64,000 nucleotides of DNA from Mesorhizobium ciceri biovar biserrulae WSM1271 (GCF_000185905.1 NC_014923.1:5913501-5977500), one strand, 5' to 3'; positions 27,776-37,222 are shown, counted from the first letter of the stretch. A program made the numbers and translations. The notes: generated by a model not told the origin, from the sequence alone.

Positions 27776-28658
27776 TTTTGAATTCAGGGATGAGTGTTTC
27801 TGCGGATAAGATTGCCGGCCATAGCGACGAGGATCATGGCTTGCGAGACATCGATGCGCTGCTCGTAGTCGCGCACGAGGCGGCGCCATCTTGTCATCCA
27901 GCCGAAGGTGCGCTCGACAACCCAGCGGCGGGGCAGGATCTGGAAGCCCTTCTGGTCGTCGGATCGGCGGATGATCTCTACCACGAAGTCCAGATAGGCG
28001 GCCTTATCCGGTCGTAGGCGCCGTCGGCGAACAGATGCTTCACCCAGGGCCAGCGCTTGCGGATACCATCCAGAATCGCCTGAGCGCCGGCGCTGTCGGA
28101 GATGTCGGCGGTGGTGAGGTTGACCATCAAGAGCCACCCATCCGTATCGACGGCAACGTGTCGCTTGCAGCCGACAATCTTCTTGCCGGCGTCGCAACCT
28201 CTTGTTTCCGCTTGCGGGCCTCGACCGACTGGCTGTCGATCACGCCAGCCGTGGGACTGGCCTCGCGCCCGGCCCGCTCGCGATCCAGCATCAGCGCCAC
28301 GTCTTGGATGGTCTGGAAAGCGCCGCGCCAACTCGCGAAACCAGCCGTAGACCGTCTGCCAGGCGCCGAAATGGATCGGCAGCATCCGCCAGCCGCAACC
28401 CGAGCGCACAAGGTAGCGCACCGCGTTGATCACCTCACGGAATTCAACCTCGCGCGGACGACCGCGACGCCCAGGCTTGGGCATCAGCGGCGCGATCTGT
28501 TCCCACTCCTCGTCCGTCAGATCGGACGGGTAGCGCTTGGTCTTCTTGGCGATCTTGGCCATCCGGCCACGGCTCTGTTCGGTCCACATCCCCAGCTTGA
28601 ATCACAAACCAGCCTCAGACGAAATCCCAATTTTTCCGATTTTCCAAACGGCCTCTAA
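27766..28658 (-). mobile_element. IS5-family insertion sequence, complete but inactive
   Basis: About 893 bp bounded by imperfect inverted repeats: TTAGAGTCCGTTTTGAATTC at the left and, reading inward from 28658, TTAGAGGCCGTTTGGAAAAT. It contains the frameshifted transposase at 27784-28589. It sits between an EhuB relic and a GcvT relic, at a junction of two unrelated pseudogenes. Confidence 0.8.
27784..28589 (-). pseudogene. IS5-family transposase with two frameshifts
   Basis: The N-terminus is intact (RYPSDLTDEEWEQIAPLMPK, RSGCGWRMLPIHFGAWQTVY). The middle switches frame (FQTIQDVALMLDRERAGREA, AGVIDSQSVEA), returns (GCKRHVAVDTDGWLLMVNLT, FADGAYDR) and shifts again before the C-terminal VVERTFGWMTRWRRLVRDYE. 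The DDE residues are spread over three frames, so no active transposase is made unless frameshifting occurs. Confidence 0.87.
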
Positions 28659-28659
28659 C

Positions 28660-28870
28660 GGCTATCACGTTCATCGCGAACGAACCGTAGTTAGTTGGCA
28701 AGCGCACCGGCTTCCTGCAGGGCGTCCTAGAGAATAGGGTTGGCTCGCGCGCCGACCGTGGAGCTCCCAGCCGAGCTCGCCGGCATAGAACATTCGGAAC
28801 GCCCACACCTTGTTGCCTGCGACCTCGATTTTTCTATGCAGTCAGCCATGGAAACGCCTCGTTGGTCAGC
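28660..28870 (-). pseudogene. GcvT-domain fragment of a DMGDH-like oxidoreductase
   Basis: Minus-strand pieces match the C-terminal GcvT part of the intact gene at 31232-33709: ALTNEAFPWLTA, then NYGSFAMNV in another frame. It is inverted relative to the two following fragments of the same gene family. Confidence 0.8.
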
Positions 28871-29057
28871 GCCGGATCGCGCTCTACAAACCCGATGACG
28901 GCCATATGGACCCGGCAGGTGCGACTTTCACGCTGACCAAGGGTGCGCGCCAGATCGGCGCAACGATTACCCGCCAGTGCCGGGTGACTGACATAAAGCC
29001 CGGCCAAATGGCGAATGGGGGGTATTCTCCGAGCAGGGCGAGATCGTTTGCGAAGTG
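28865..29057 (+). pseudogene. FAD-domain fragment of a DMGDH-like oxidoreductase
   Basis: ALYKPDDGHMDPAGATFTLT, KGARQIGATITRQCRVTDIK and MANGG match residues about 165-220 of the protein encoded at 31232-33709, here on the plus strand. Both ends are abrupt. Confidence 0.85.
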
Positions 29058-29089
29058 AATGCCGGCAGCATCTCCACCGCACGGTGCGC

Positions 29090-29612
29090 CGTCGTGTCAA
29101 GCCGAGCGCACTCTACGGCCGTTTGAAGGAAAAGCGCGGTGTTCGAATGTCTACGGCTGGGAGCGGCCGCTCTCGTTCCCTCGCGGTGGCTTGAGCAGCG
29201 CGACCACTATTCATTCCGCCGCCCCGCCCTGGCACCATCTCGCGGGGAGGAGGTTCGCGCCGTGCGCGAACGGGCCGGGCTGATAGATATTTCCGCCTTC
29301 ACCAAGATTGAGGTGTCGGCTCCAGACGGGCACGCTTTCTCGACCGGCTTGTGGCGAACCGGCTGCCGTCGAAGCCTGGCCGAATCGCGCTGGCGCATCT
29401 GCTGAACGACAATGGCCGCATTGAGCTCAAGACGACCATCGTTCGCTTCGCCGATGACCAGTTCTACTTCAGAGCCTTCTTTGAGCAGCGTCTGCTGAAT
29501 TATTTGGCAATGAACAAAAAGGTCGACGAGGCGGTTACGATCGCGATCCTGTGTGAGGACTGGGGCGCACTCGCGCTGAACGGGCCACATGCGCGTGATA
29601 TTCTTGCGGCCC
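29090..29612 (+). pseudogene. middle fragment of a DMGDH-like oxidoreductase
   Basis: Plus-strand pieces in two or three frames match the middle of the 31232-33709 protein: PSALYGRLK, EQRDHYSFRRPAL, VRERAGLIDISAFTKIEVSA, NRLPSKPGRIALAHLLNDNG, TTIVRFADDQFYF, FFEQRLLNYL and WGALALNGPHARDILA. Homology stops at 29612, where a different pair of genes begins. Confidence 0.87.
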
Positions 29613-29702
29613 GTAGCCGCGCTAGAGGAGCGCGACCTGCTATGAAGGTCACCCGGATTTGCGTGTGTCGGCTCAATCTTCCGCTGACGAACCCTCGCCA
29701 TC
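29613..29702 (+). pseudogene. CMD tail plus enolase N-terminus (junction fragment)
   Basis: VAALEERDLL followed by a stop matches the end of the CMD protein at 39808-40188. Its stop overlaps the ATG (ATGA) of MKVTRICVCRLNLPLTNP, which matches the start of the enolase-superfamily protein at 46499-47605. The fragment preserves an apparently ancestral CMD-enolase junction that has been altered in the operon copy. Confidence 0.75.
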
Positions 29703-29797
29703 TTGACGTTGGCAAGTTCCACCGCCGAACCGTCAGCCTTCACGCGAACCTTCACATTCGCATCCACGACCCGCTTCACGGGCACCAGGATCTTCAC
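29700..29797 (-). pseudogene. etfB: electron-transfer flavoprotein beta subunit, N-terminal fragment
   Basis: VKILVPVKRVVDANVKVRVK and ADGSAVELANVKM are the standard EtfB N-terminus, preceded by an AGGAAAAG ribosome-site-like sequence. The start codon is GTG. Homology ends at 29700, against the enolase fragment on the other strand. No EtfA or rest of EtfB is in the window. Confidence 0.8.
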
Positions 29798-29946
29798 TGA
29801 ACTCTTTTCCTTTAGTCGATCCACGAGAACTTGAACCCGGGAGAATAGCGAGATCGCCCGGAAGCCAGCTACATTTCTCAGCGCAAGGGCAACGCGATGT
29901 GGCAGGACGACAATTGTCGAATCGCGGTTTCATCGCGTAGCACCGC

Positions 29947-31239
29947 TTATTCGGCGGACAGTTGCTTGGCGGCCGCCATTATCGCGTTCTGCGTCCAAGC
30001 GAGATCGCTGCTGGAGAGAGCAAGGCTAGGATAAATCTTGCCCGGCGATTTAAAGATTCCATGCTGACGGAGCCGAGCATTAAACCTGCCTGCCAAACTA
30101 TTGTCCGCCTTGAGAACATCTCTGTAGAACTTCACCGAACGCTTAGTGAATACGACATCAAAAAGAACAGGATCCCCAACGATTTGATAATCGACTCCTG
30201 TTTGATCGAGAGCATCCCTAAGGAAGCCCATGATGGCCTCCCCATTTCTGCGAAGCCGGTCATAGCTGTCCGGACGGCGAAGGATTTCGAGCGTCTTCAG
30301 GCCGGCAACGGCTGCAAGCGGATTGCCGCTCAGGGTTCCGATCTGCAGGGTAAAGCGATCTTTGCCGACCACGCTCTTGTCGAAATGAGCCATGATGTCT
30401 GCTTGGCCCACCACCGCGGCAAGCGGGAGACCGCCGCCTACGATTTTGCCGACGGTGCAAAGATCCGGCACAACGCCGTACTTTTCTTGTCCCCCGCCGT
30501 AGGCCAAACGGAATCCGGTAACTACCTCATCGAAAATTAGCACGATCCCGTGCTTCGAGGTTTCTTCGCGCAACACTTCGAGAAATCCTGGCTCCGGAGG
30601 AATCAGGCGCTGAAGCGGTTCAACGATCACACCAGCGATTCTCTCGCCATGTTCATCAAGGAACTGCCGAATAAAATCCGGATCGTTGAACGGCGCGACG
30701 TAGATGCTTTCGCGGACTTGTTCGGGTATTCCCGCTGAATCCGGAACGCCATTTGGATAGTTCTCCAGTCTGTCGGGGAAGACACTGATCAGGGCATCTG
30801 AAGACATGCCATGATAGCCGCCTTCGAATTTTAAAATGAGGTCCCGACCAGTATGCGCGCGAGCAAGGCGCATCGCGAACATGTCTGCCTCGCCACCGCT
30901 CGAAACAAATCGTAGCTTTTCCGCACACTGCAAGGCTTGGCATATCGCTTCGGCAAGCTCTATACCGTGCCTGTTGCTGGCGAAAAACGTCAGTCCTTTT
31001 CCTGCCTGCTCTCGAATTGCCTCAACGACCTCTTCATTGTCGTGTCCCAGGATCATCGGTCCCGAGCCAATGAGGTAGTCGACGTATTCCTTCCCGTCCT
31101 CATCCCAGACGCGAGCGCCATGGCCTTCGCGAATGACGATCGACGGGTCGAAATTACCGAATCCACCGCCGGGCAGCACACCTTTCGCCCTGTCGACCCA
31201 CTGCTTCTGCGCCGGCTGCGCAACTGAATTGTCAAGCAT
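29947..31239 (-). CDS. class-III aminotransferase (glutamate-1-semialdehyde-aminomutase-like)
   Basis: A 430-residue PLP enzyme of the class-III fold. Visible are the entry motif VWDEDGKEYVDYLIGSGPMI, the phosphate-binding SSGGEADMFAMRLARAHTGR, the PLP-contact FDEVVTGFR and the Schiff-base Lys in CTVGKIVGGGLPLAAVVG, which follows the GSA-aminomutase pattern. It probably transaminates an amino acid, omega-amine or beta-amino acid. ATG 31239 overlaps the stop of the oxidoreductase gene by 8 nt (ATGCTTGA), so the two are translationally coupled. The longer frame to 31407 is unsupported. The pair suggests stepwise demethylation and deamination of a methylated amine. Confidence 0.85.
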   Translation of the reverse strand: MLDNSVAQPAQKQWVDRAKGVLPGGGFGNFDPSIVIREGHGARVWDEDGKEYVDYLIGSGPMILGHDNEEVVEAIREQAGKGLTFFASNRHGIELAEAICQALQCAEKLRFVSSGGEADMFAMRLARAHTGRDLILKFEGGYHGMSSDALISVFPDRLENYPNGVPDSAGIPEQVRESIYVAPFNDPDFIRQFLDEHGERIAGVIVEPLQRLIPPEPGFLEVLREETSKHGIVLIFDEVVTGFRLAYGGGQEKYGVVPDLCTVGKIVGGGLPLAAVVGQADIMAHFDKSVVGKDRFTLQIGTLSGNPLAAVAGLKTLEILRRPDSYDRLRRNGEAIMGFLRDALDQTGVDYQIVGDPVLFDVVFTKRSVKFYRDVLKADNSLAGRFNARLRQHGIFKSPGKIYPSLALSSSDLAWTQNAIMAAAKQLSAE

Positions 31240-33709
31240 TGGCCGCCACCCTCTTCCTCTGGCTGTCTGCGCCTGCATCGGCGCGGGGGCGAACATTGTC
31301 GGGATCGAAAGCCGGCTCGCCCAGCACCTCCGCCTTCCGGATTTCACCCATGATCGTGACATCCACCTTTGTTCCCGGGCTCGCGACATCGGGCGACACG
31401 TAGGCAAAGGCGAGAATCTTGCCGACGGACGGCGAGTAGGCGATCGAGGTCACCGATCCCACTTGACGGTCTCCCATCAGCACGGCTTCGCCGCCATTTC
31501 CATCCGACACCCCGTCGGACTCGATCTGCAGATAAGCGCAGATCCACGACGGGCCCTTCTCCAGAGCGGCCAGTGTGGCCTGCTTGCCCCTGAACTCAGC
31601 CTTGTCGGTCTTGACGAAGCGCATCACATCGGCCTCCGGCAAAGTGACCTCGTTGGTAAGTTCGCCAGCCCCCTTGAACATCTTCTCCAATCGCATGACG
31701 TTCATCGCGAAAGAGCCGTAGTCGATCAGCCCCATGGCATCGCCAATCTCATGCAATGCATCGTAGACGGCCGGGATGCTCTCTTTTGGTCCATGGAACT
31801 CCCAGCCCACCTCGCCCGCGTAGGACATCCGGAACGCCCATACCTTCTCCCCTGCGATCTCGATCTCCTGGGCCGTAAGCCAGGGGAACGCCTCGTTGGT
31901 CAAGGCAGCGCTTGTGTTCGGGGCCAGGATCTCGCGGGAGCGAGGTCCATTGAGAGCCAAGGCTCCCCAGGCATCAGACAGATTGGTGATGGTTACATCG
32001 TCGTGATCAGTGCGAGCGAACCTCAGATAGTCCAGCAAGCGCTGCTCGAAGAACGCCGCGCAGGTGAAATAGAAGCGATCGTCGGCGAGGCGAACAATGG
32101 TCGTTTCCAACTCGATGCGACCGTTCTCATTCAACAGGTGAGTCAACGCAATGCGACCGGGCTTCGAAGGCAGCCTGTTCGGGATGAGCCTATCGATGAA
32201 TTTGGCCGCTCCCGGTCCAGAGACTTGAACCTTGGTGAACGCGGAAATGTCTATCACGCCGGCGCACTCGCGCACGCTGTTGACCTCTTGCTGGACAAGA
32301 GGAAACCAAGCGGGCCTGCGGAAAGAATAGTAGTCTCGTTGCTCGACACCGTCGCGCGCGAACCAGCGCGGACGTTCCCATCCGTAGACTTCTTCGAACA
32401 CAGCACCCCGACTTTTGAGGCGTTCATAGAGGGCGCTGGGCTTGACTGGCCTGCCGGCATGCCTGTTGAGGTGAGGGAACGGAACTTCATGGCGCAGAAG
32501 GTAGTCCTCTTTCGCCTTTGTAACCTGATATCCCTGGTCGGCGAAGCGGCCGAAGCGCCGCGGATCGTAGTCGCGCATGTTGATGTCCGACGCACCGTGG
32601 ACCATCCAGCGAGCCAGTTCACGTGTCAGCCCTGGGCCCCAACCGATACCGATTTGGCAACCGCAGTTCAGCCAAAAATTCCTGAGCCCCGGTGCTGGCC
32701 CGATCAGCGGGTTGCCGTCCGGCGGATGCGAAATCGCCCCGTGAACGGCTCGTTTGATGCCAAGCTGGGAAAGCACAGGCATACGGCCCATGGCGTTCTC
32801 TAGCCACGGCATAATCCGGTCATAATGCGGCTCGAAAAGTTCGTGTTCCGCCTCCCAAGGACATTCGTCGATCCAAACCGCATTCGGATTGGCCTTCTCA
32901 TAAATGCCGATGAGGCCGGACTTCTGCTCCATTCGGATGTAACCGGAGACAAGCTGGTCGTCTCTGATGACGGGCAGCTCCCTTTCTAGGGACATGAATT
33001 CCGGCACGGTATCCGTAATCAGATAGTGGTGAGTCATCGACGTGATGGGCACGTCGAGACCCACCCACTTCCCAACCTGGCGGGCATAGGTGCCGCCAGC
33101 ATTGACAACGTGTTCGCAAACGATCTCGCCCTGCTCCGTGAAGACCCTCCATTCGCCGTTCGGCTCTCGCTTGATGTCGGTGGCGCGGCACTGCCGAATA
33201 ATTTTGGCACCAAATTGTCTCGCGCCCTGAGCCAAGGCGAATGTAGCGCCGGAGGGATCCACATGCCCATCATCGGGTGTGTAGAGCGCGGCTTGAACGC
33301 CTTCGAGATTGTAGAATGGATGCAGCTCCCTTATGCGCTGTGGTCCCACCAATTCCATGGTGAACCCAAGAGCCTTGCCGACGCTCAGGGTTTGACGAAG
33401 CCAATCGAGCTCATCGTCAGTGTAGGCGAGCCGCAGCGACCCGCAGCCATGCCAAGTCACCGACTGGCCAGTCTCTTGCTCCAGTACCTTGGAGTAGAGA
33501 TCGATATTGTAGCCAACGCATTTGCCTAAGGAGAAACTCGATGTCGAATGGGTAATCTGGCCTGCTGCATGCCAGGTAGACCCCGACGTCAACTCGGCTT
33601 TCTCCAGGAGAACTACGTCTGTCCACCCCTCGTGCGCCAGGTGGTAGGCCAACCCACAGCCCATGACCCCGCCACCAATAATCACCACGCGCGCATGAGA
33701 TACGCTCAT
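31232..33709 (-). CDS. FAD-dependent oxidoreductase with GcvT domain (dimethylglycine/sarcosine-dehydrogenase-like)
   Basis: An 825-residue two-part enzyme, cytoplasmic. Residues 1-400 form a DAO-type FAD domain: dinucleotide fold VVIIGGGVMGCGLAYHLAHE and GSTWHAAGQ, the family motif near the flavin-linking His. About 430-800 is an aminomethyltransferase (GcvT) folate domain (VIDISAFTKVQVSGPGAAKF, WEFHGPKES, KTDKAEFRGKQA). The family oxidises N-methyl groups of glycine derivatives and passes formaldehyde to tetrahydrofolate. The start has AGGAGA 8 nt upstream. TTGACA and TATTAG about 40-60 nt upstream could be promoter elements. It is followed by the overlapping aminotransferase. Three fragments of a paralogue lie at 28660-29612. 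Confidence 0.88.
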   Translation of the reverse strand: MSVSHARVVIIGGGVMGCGLAYHLAHEGWTDVVLLEKAELTSGSTWHAAGQITHSTSSFSLGKCVGYNIDLYSKVLEQETGQSVTWHGCGSLRLAYTDDELDWLRQTLSVGKALGFTMELVGPQRIRELHPFYNLEGVQAALYTPDDGHVDPSGATFALAQGARQFGAKIIRQCRATDIKREPNGEWRVFTEQGEIVCEHVVNAGGTYARQVGKWVGLDVPITSMTHHYLITDTVPEFMSLERELPVIRDDQLVSGYIRMEQKSGLIGIYEKANPNAVWIDECPWEAEHELFEPHYDRIMPWLENAMGRMPVLSQLGIKRAVHGAISHPPDGNPLIGPAPGLRNFWLNCGCQIGIGWGPGLTRELARWMVHGASDINMRDYDPRRFGRFADQGYQVTKAKEDYLLRHEVPFPHLNRHAGRPVKPSALYERLKSRGAVFEEVYGWERPRWFARDGVEQRDYYSFRRPAWFPLVQQEVNSVRECAGVIDISAFTKVQVSGPGAAKFIDRLIPNRLPSKPGRIALTHLLNENGRIELETTIVRLADDRFYFTCAAFFEQRLLDYLRFARTDHDDVTITNLSDAWGALALNGPRSREILAPNTSAALTNEAFPWLTAQEIEIAGEKVWAFRMSYAGEVGWEFHGPKESIPAVYDALHEIGDAMGLIDYGSFAMNVMRLEKMFKGAGELTNEVTLPEADVMRFVKTDKAEFRGKQATLAALEKGPSWICAYLQIESDGVSDGNGGEAVLMGDRQVGSVTSIAYSPSVGKILAFAYVSPDVASPGTKVDVTIMGEIRKAEVLGEPAFDPDNVRPRADAGADSQRKRVAANA

Positions 33710-33917
33710 TGTCAGTTCTCCTAATCGAATGGTCTCAAAACCTAATAGGACAGATGTGCGTTTGTCAATGATAAATCGAAAAATTGTACCATAGCGGGCC
33801 ATGCGGCCAAGCTTGCGCGAGCAGCCTTACGGGGAGCCTCCTAATGAGATTTTGAGGAATTAGGTGGGCACAGCCGATGCCGCCGAGCGTGAGCACGCCG
33901 CGGCTGTTCCCGCTTCC

Positions 33918-34661
33918 CTAGTGGGAAAGAATCTTTGACAGGAAGTCCTTTGCCCGCCTGTCCGTCGGTGCGGTGAAAAATTGCTCCGGCTCAGCTTCTT
34001 CAACTATTCGCCCGGAATCCAAGAAAACGATGCGATCGGCGACCTTGCGCGCGAATCCCATTTCGTGCGTCACGACAACCATGGTCATGCCCGCCTGTGC
34101 GAGCTCACCCATGACATCCAGCACTTCTGAAATCATCTCCGGATCAAGGGCGGATGTCGGCTCGTCGAAAAGCATCACCTTTGGGTCCATGGCCAGTGAG
34201 CGGGCAATCGCGAGGCGCTGCCTTTGCCCGCCCGAAAGGCGGCCCGGGAACTCGCGGGCCTTGTCGCCTATGCCGACGCGTTTGAGCAGCGCGTGAGCGC
34301 GCTCCTCCGCCTCTCGCCTGGCGGTCCCACGCACCAGGCGGGGTGCCAGGGTAATGTTGTCGATCGCGTCGAGATGCGGATACAGATTGAAATTCTGAAA
34401 GACCATTCCGACTTCGCAACGAAGCTGCCGAAGGTTCTTCTTGGCTGCGTTCAGATTGTGATTAAGGACCCGCAAAGACCCGGTCTGAAACGTTTCCAGG
34501 CCATTGATGCATCGGGTCAGCGTTGACTTTCCCGAGCCGGACGGGCCGCACACAACGACGACTTCGCGCTCCCTCACATTGAGATCGATTTCGTGCAGCA
34601 CCTGGGCGGTTCCAAAGCTCTTGCTGACCTTGGAGAACCGAATGATCGACTGAATCGTCAT
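33918..34661 (-). CDS. polar amino-acid ABC transporter, ATP-binding protein
   Basis: A 247-residue GlnQ-type ATPase with Walker A GPSGSGKST, Q-loop GMVFQNFNLYPHLD, signature LSGGQRQRLAIARSL, Walker B VMLFDEPTSALDPE and switch His VVVTHEMGF. It is the last gene of the operon 37062-33918 (binding protein, two permeases, ATPase), 33 nt after the second permease. Confidence 0.88.
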   Translation of the reverse strand: MTIQSIIRFSKVSKSFGTAQVLHEIDLNVREREVVVVCGPSGSGKSTLTRCINGLETFQTGSLRVLNHNLNAAKKNLRQLRCEVGMVFQNFNLYPHLDAIDNITLAPRLVRGTARREAEERAHALLKRVGIGDKAREFPGRLSGGQRQRLAIARSLAMDPKVMLFDEPTSALDPEMISEVLDVMGELAQAGMTMVVVTHEMGFARKVADRIVFLDSGRIVEEAEPEQFFTAPTDRRAKDFLSKILSH

Positions 34662-34694
34662 GTAACGAAATCCATTCCCTATGCTTCCGATCGC

Positions 34695-35456
34695 TCAAGC
34701 ACCTACAGCGGAAACCCGCCCTCGCCACCTTTTCACGACCAAGGAGAGGGTGCCGCAAATGATAAAATATCCAATGCCAACCAAAGTATAGATCGCATAC
34801 GGACTGAAGGTGTTGCTGTTTGTGATCTGCGCTGCTCTAAAGAAATCAATTACCCCCACCATTGAGACGAGAGACGTTGTCTTGAAAAGCATAATCACTT
34901 GCGACAGAAGGGCTGGCATCATGTTGGAAATAGCCTGGGGCAGGATTATCCATTTGAAGGATTGCCAGTTGTTCAAGCCCGTCGACGCAGCGGCCTCCCA
35001 TTGACCCTTGTCCACGGAATACAACCCAGCTCGAATGACCTCAGCCAGGTACGAAGCCGCGATTATCGACATTGCCACCAGCGCCGCTGTCCAACCGTCG
35101 ATTGGTTGACCCGTGATGGCCGGAGCGCCGAAGTAGACCCAAAATATCACCATCAACTCGGGCGTCGCGCGAACGATCTCGATCAGGAAAACCGCCGGAA
35201 TCCTGGCGAAAGACGAACCGTGGACGCGCGCCACCGCCAAAGGTATCGCGGCCGCCAGTCCGATCGCAGTGGACAGGATGGAGAGCTGAATTGATAGCCA
35301 TAGGCCTTGCGCGATCAGGCCGGCGCTCGGCCAAATGGGAGCCCAGCGAAACCCAGCCGCTTTCCAAGCACCCACAAAGCACAGGAACGCGAGGCAACCG
35401 TACCAAATAACCGCCTTCCGGCGATCGGCATCCTCTGGCTGGCGATCGAGATTCAT
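34695..35456 (-). CDS. polar amino-acid ABC transporter, permease 2
   Basis: A 253-residue HisM-family permease. The first membrane segment lies near residues 15-33. The core runs from GLIAQGLWLSIQLSILSTAI, with the EAA loop KGQWEAAASTGLNNWQSFKW and ILPQAISNMMPALLSQ. The ATG overlaps the stop of permease 1 (ATGA), so the two should be made in equal amounts and form a heterodimer. Confidence 0.88.
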   Translation of the reverse strand: MNLDRQPEDADRRKAVIWYGCLAFLCFVGAWKAAGFRWAPIWPSAGLIAQGLWLSIQLSILSTAIGLAAAIPLAVARVHGSSFARIPAVFLIEIVRATPELMVIFWVYFGAPAITGQPIDGWTAALVAMSIIAASYLAEVIRAGLYSVDKGQWEAAASTGLNNWQSFKWIILPQAISNMMPALLSQVIMLFKTTSLVSMVGVIDFFRAAQITNSNTFSPYAIYTLVGIGYFIICGTLSLVVKRWRGRVSAVGA

Positions 35457-36097
35457 CGGCGTTCCCGGTCCATTAGCACTTGGACAGCGCTCATCGCGCC
35501 CGCTATCAGCAAAGCAAGCATCAGGTACAGGACCGTCACCGCGATCGCGGCCTCCATGCCGCGAAACGTCTCCTGCTCGATCTGCTGGGTCATGAACGTG
35601 AGGTCTTCAATCGCGATCAGCATCACAGTCGATGAATTCTTCACGACTTGGATAAATTGGCTGGTCAGGGGCGGTACAGTGATCCGGATCGCCTGCGGCA
35701 GTATGATCCTCGTAAATACCTGTCGGCCTGACAGGCCGGAAGCGATGCCGGCCTCCCACTGCCCTGTGGGAAGAGCCCGGATTCCTGAGGTCACAACATC
35801 AGAGATATAGGCGCCCTGATGCAACGTTAAAGCTATCACGCCGGAAATGGATGCATCGATCCCGAAGGCGTAATATATGGCAAATAATTTTACAACTACT
35901 GGTATATCCCTGATGACTTCTACACACGTATCTAAGGACTTTCTGAGATGGAAGCCCGCAGTAACCTTCAAGCAGCCGACAACCGATCCGATCAGAAAAG
36001 ACAGAGCTATCGAGATCAGAGATATGCGGAGCGTCGTACCCAAACCCTGGAACAGCAGAGCTCGGTACTCCCAGATTATTCCCCAGTCGAGATGCAT
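35453..36097 (-). CDS. polar amino-acid ABC transporter, permease 1
   Basis: A 214-residue HisQ-family permease. It opens with YRALLFQGLGTTLRISLISI, typical of the family. The EAA loop GQWEAGIASGLSGRQVFTRI leads to ILPQAIRITVPPLTSQFIQV. Five membrane segments are expected. It lies 110 nt after the binding-protein gene, a spacer with some dyad symmetry but no clear terminator. Confidence 0.88.
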   Translation of the reverse strand: MHLDWGIIWEYRALLFQGLGTTLRISLISIALSFLIGSVVGCLKVTAGFHLRKSLDTCVEVIRDIPVVVKLFAIYYAFGIDASISGVIALTLHQGAYISDVVTSGIRALPTGQWEAGIASGLSGRQVFTRIILPQAIRITVPPLTSQFIQVVKNSSTVMLIAIEDLTFMTQQIEQETFRGMEAAIAVTVLYLMLALLIAGAMSAVQVLMDRERR

Positions 36098-36207
36098 GAG
36101 GTTTCCGTAGGGTTCCGCGTCAAGCCCCGATCACTCAGGTCGACCAGTGGCGCGGCTTTCGCGGCGCTTGTTGGTCCGGCCGACCTGCGTTCATGTCTGT
36201 CTGGAAG

Positions 36208-37062
36208 CTACCACTTATCGGGGCCGTGCACTTCCGCTACGCCAGGCTGCATCATGCCTGGCTGCCACAACACGAACCCTGGCTCTTCGTTGTAGTATTT
36301 GCGGTAGATCTCCTGGAGTTTGCCTTCAAGCCAAAGGCGCTGCAGGCCCCAGTTCACCCAGTTGCGCCATTTCGAATCGTTCTGCCGAACCATGATGGCG
36401 CTGGAGTCCCGATAGAAAGGCTCGCCCACCGCGAGCTTCGCGTCGGACATTTTTTCGATCATCAGCTCCGCCTGCAAGGAGTCGATCAGAACGCAGTCCA
36501 CTTGCCCTTGGGCAACGGCCAGCAGCAGTTCCGGATACTGTTGGAAGAGCTTGAACTTGGCGCCAGCATTGGTCGCTCTCCAGTAGCCTATATAGACTGC
36601 GCCCTGCGTCGCGCCGATCGTCTTTTCCGTGCCGGCGTAAGCCTTGGGGTCCGTCGGTTCACCTTTCCGGACAAGTATGACCGCCTGCTCGGTGTTCCAG
36701 ATCAAGGAAAAGTCCACGACTTCCTCGCGAATCTTGGAGTTTGTGGTAGGACCGAACTCGGCATCAATCTGCCCGTTCAGCAAGAGCGGGATTCGGGTCT
36801 GCGACGTCGTCTGCACGAACTTGACTTCGACACCCAAGTGCTTGCCGAACTCCCTCGCCACATCCGGTCCGTAGCCCTGCACGACGCCCTGCGCGTCAGC
36901 GAAGCTGCCCGGAGGATAATCGTATCGCGCGCCGGCTAACAAGTGGCCGCGCTTCATTATCGCATCCAAGGTCGAGGTGACCTCCTCGGCCTTGGCGCCT
37001 TTGGCCACGAGCGATGCGGCGGCCGTGGCCCCCATCGCCGATAACATGCTGCGTCTGTCCAT
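36208..37062 (-). CDS. polar amino-acid ABC transporter, substrate-binding protein
   Basis: A 284-residue SBP family 3 protein. The signal (MDRRSMLSAMGATAAASLVA, cleavage near AKA-EE) starts with an Arg pair and could use Tat or Sec. The mature part has the family features LLAGARYDYPPGSFAD, GYGPDVAREFGKHLGVEVKF and TEKTIGATQGAVYIGYW. It is the first gene of the operon, with GGGGAGTG 6 nt before ATG. Its promoter region shares an AAACGTTTGT element with the racemase-like gene at 4351. Ligand unknown. Confidence 0.88.
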   Translation of the reverse strand: MDRRSMLSAMGATAAASLVAKGAKAEEVTSTLDAIMKRGHLLAGARYDYPPGSFADAQGVVQGYGPDVAREFGKHLGVEVKFVQTTSQTRIPLLLNGQIDAEFGPTTNSKIREEVVDFSLIWNTEQAVILVRKGEPTDPKAYAGTEKTIGATQGAVYIGYWRATNAGAKFKLFQQYPELLLAVAQGQVDCVLIDSLQAELMIEKMSDAKLAVGEPFYRDSSAIMVRQNDSKWRNWVNWGLQRLWLEGKLQEIYRKYYNEEPGFVLWQPGMMQPGVAEVHGPDKW

Positions 37063-37177
37063 GTTTCACTCCCCTGAGCTTAACCGCTTTTTCTTTTTTG
37101 GGATGGGGTTCGCCATCCCTGGCCATCACAACCGTGGAACCGACCGGCGGTTAGAGAACGATTGTTTTCCCGCAGAG

Positions 37178-37222
37178 AACCTGGCGTACAAACGTTTTTG
37201 AGTCAATTCGGATTCGGAGAAT
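37178..37222 (-). promoter_or_regulatory. candidate promoter/operator of the amino-acid ABC operon
   Basis: Minus strand: AATTCTCCGAATCC, GAATTGACT and AAACGTTTGTAC occur in the order and spacing seen at 4195-4230. TTGACT may be a -35 element. ATCCTCACTGGGATG lies just upstream, a weaker ATC/GAT dyad than the nod-box-like modules (8 rather than 9 nt spacing). Confidence 0.5.

Noticed and set aside
31133..32803. 556-codon plus-strand open frame
   Set aside because: It lies antisense to the DMGDH-like gene, has no family signature and is explained by the high third-position GC of the real gene.
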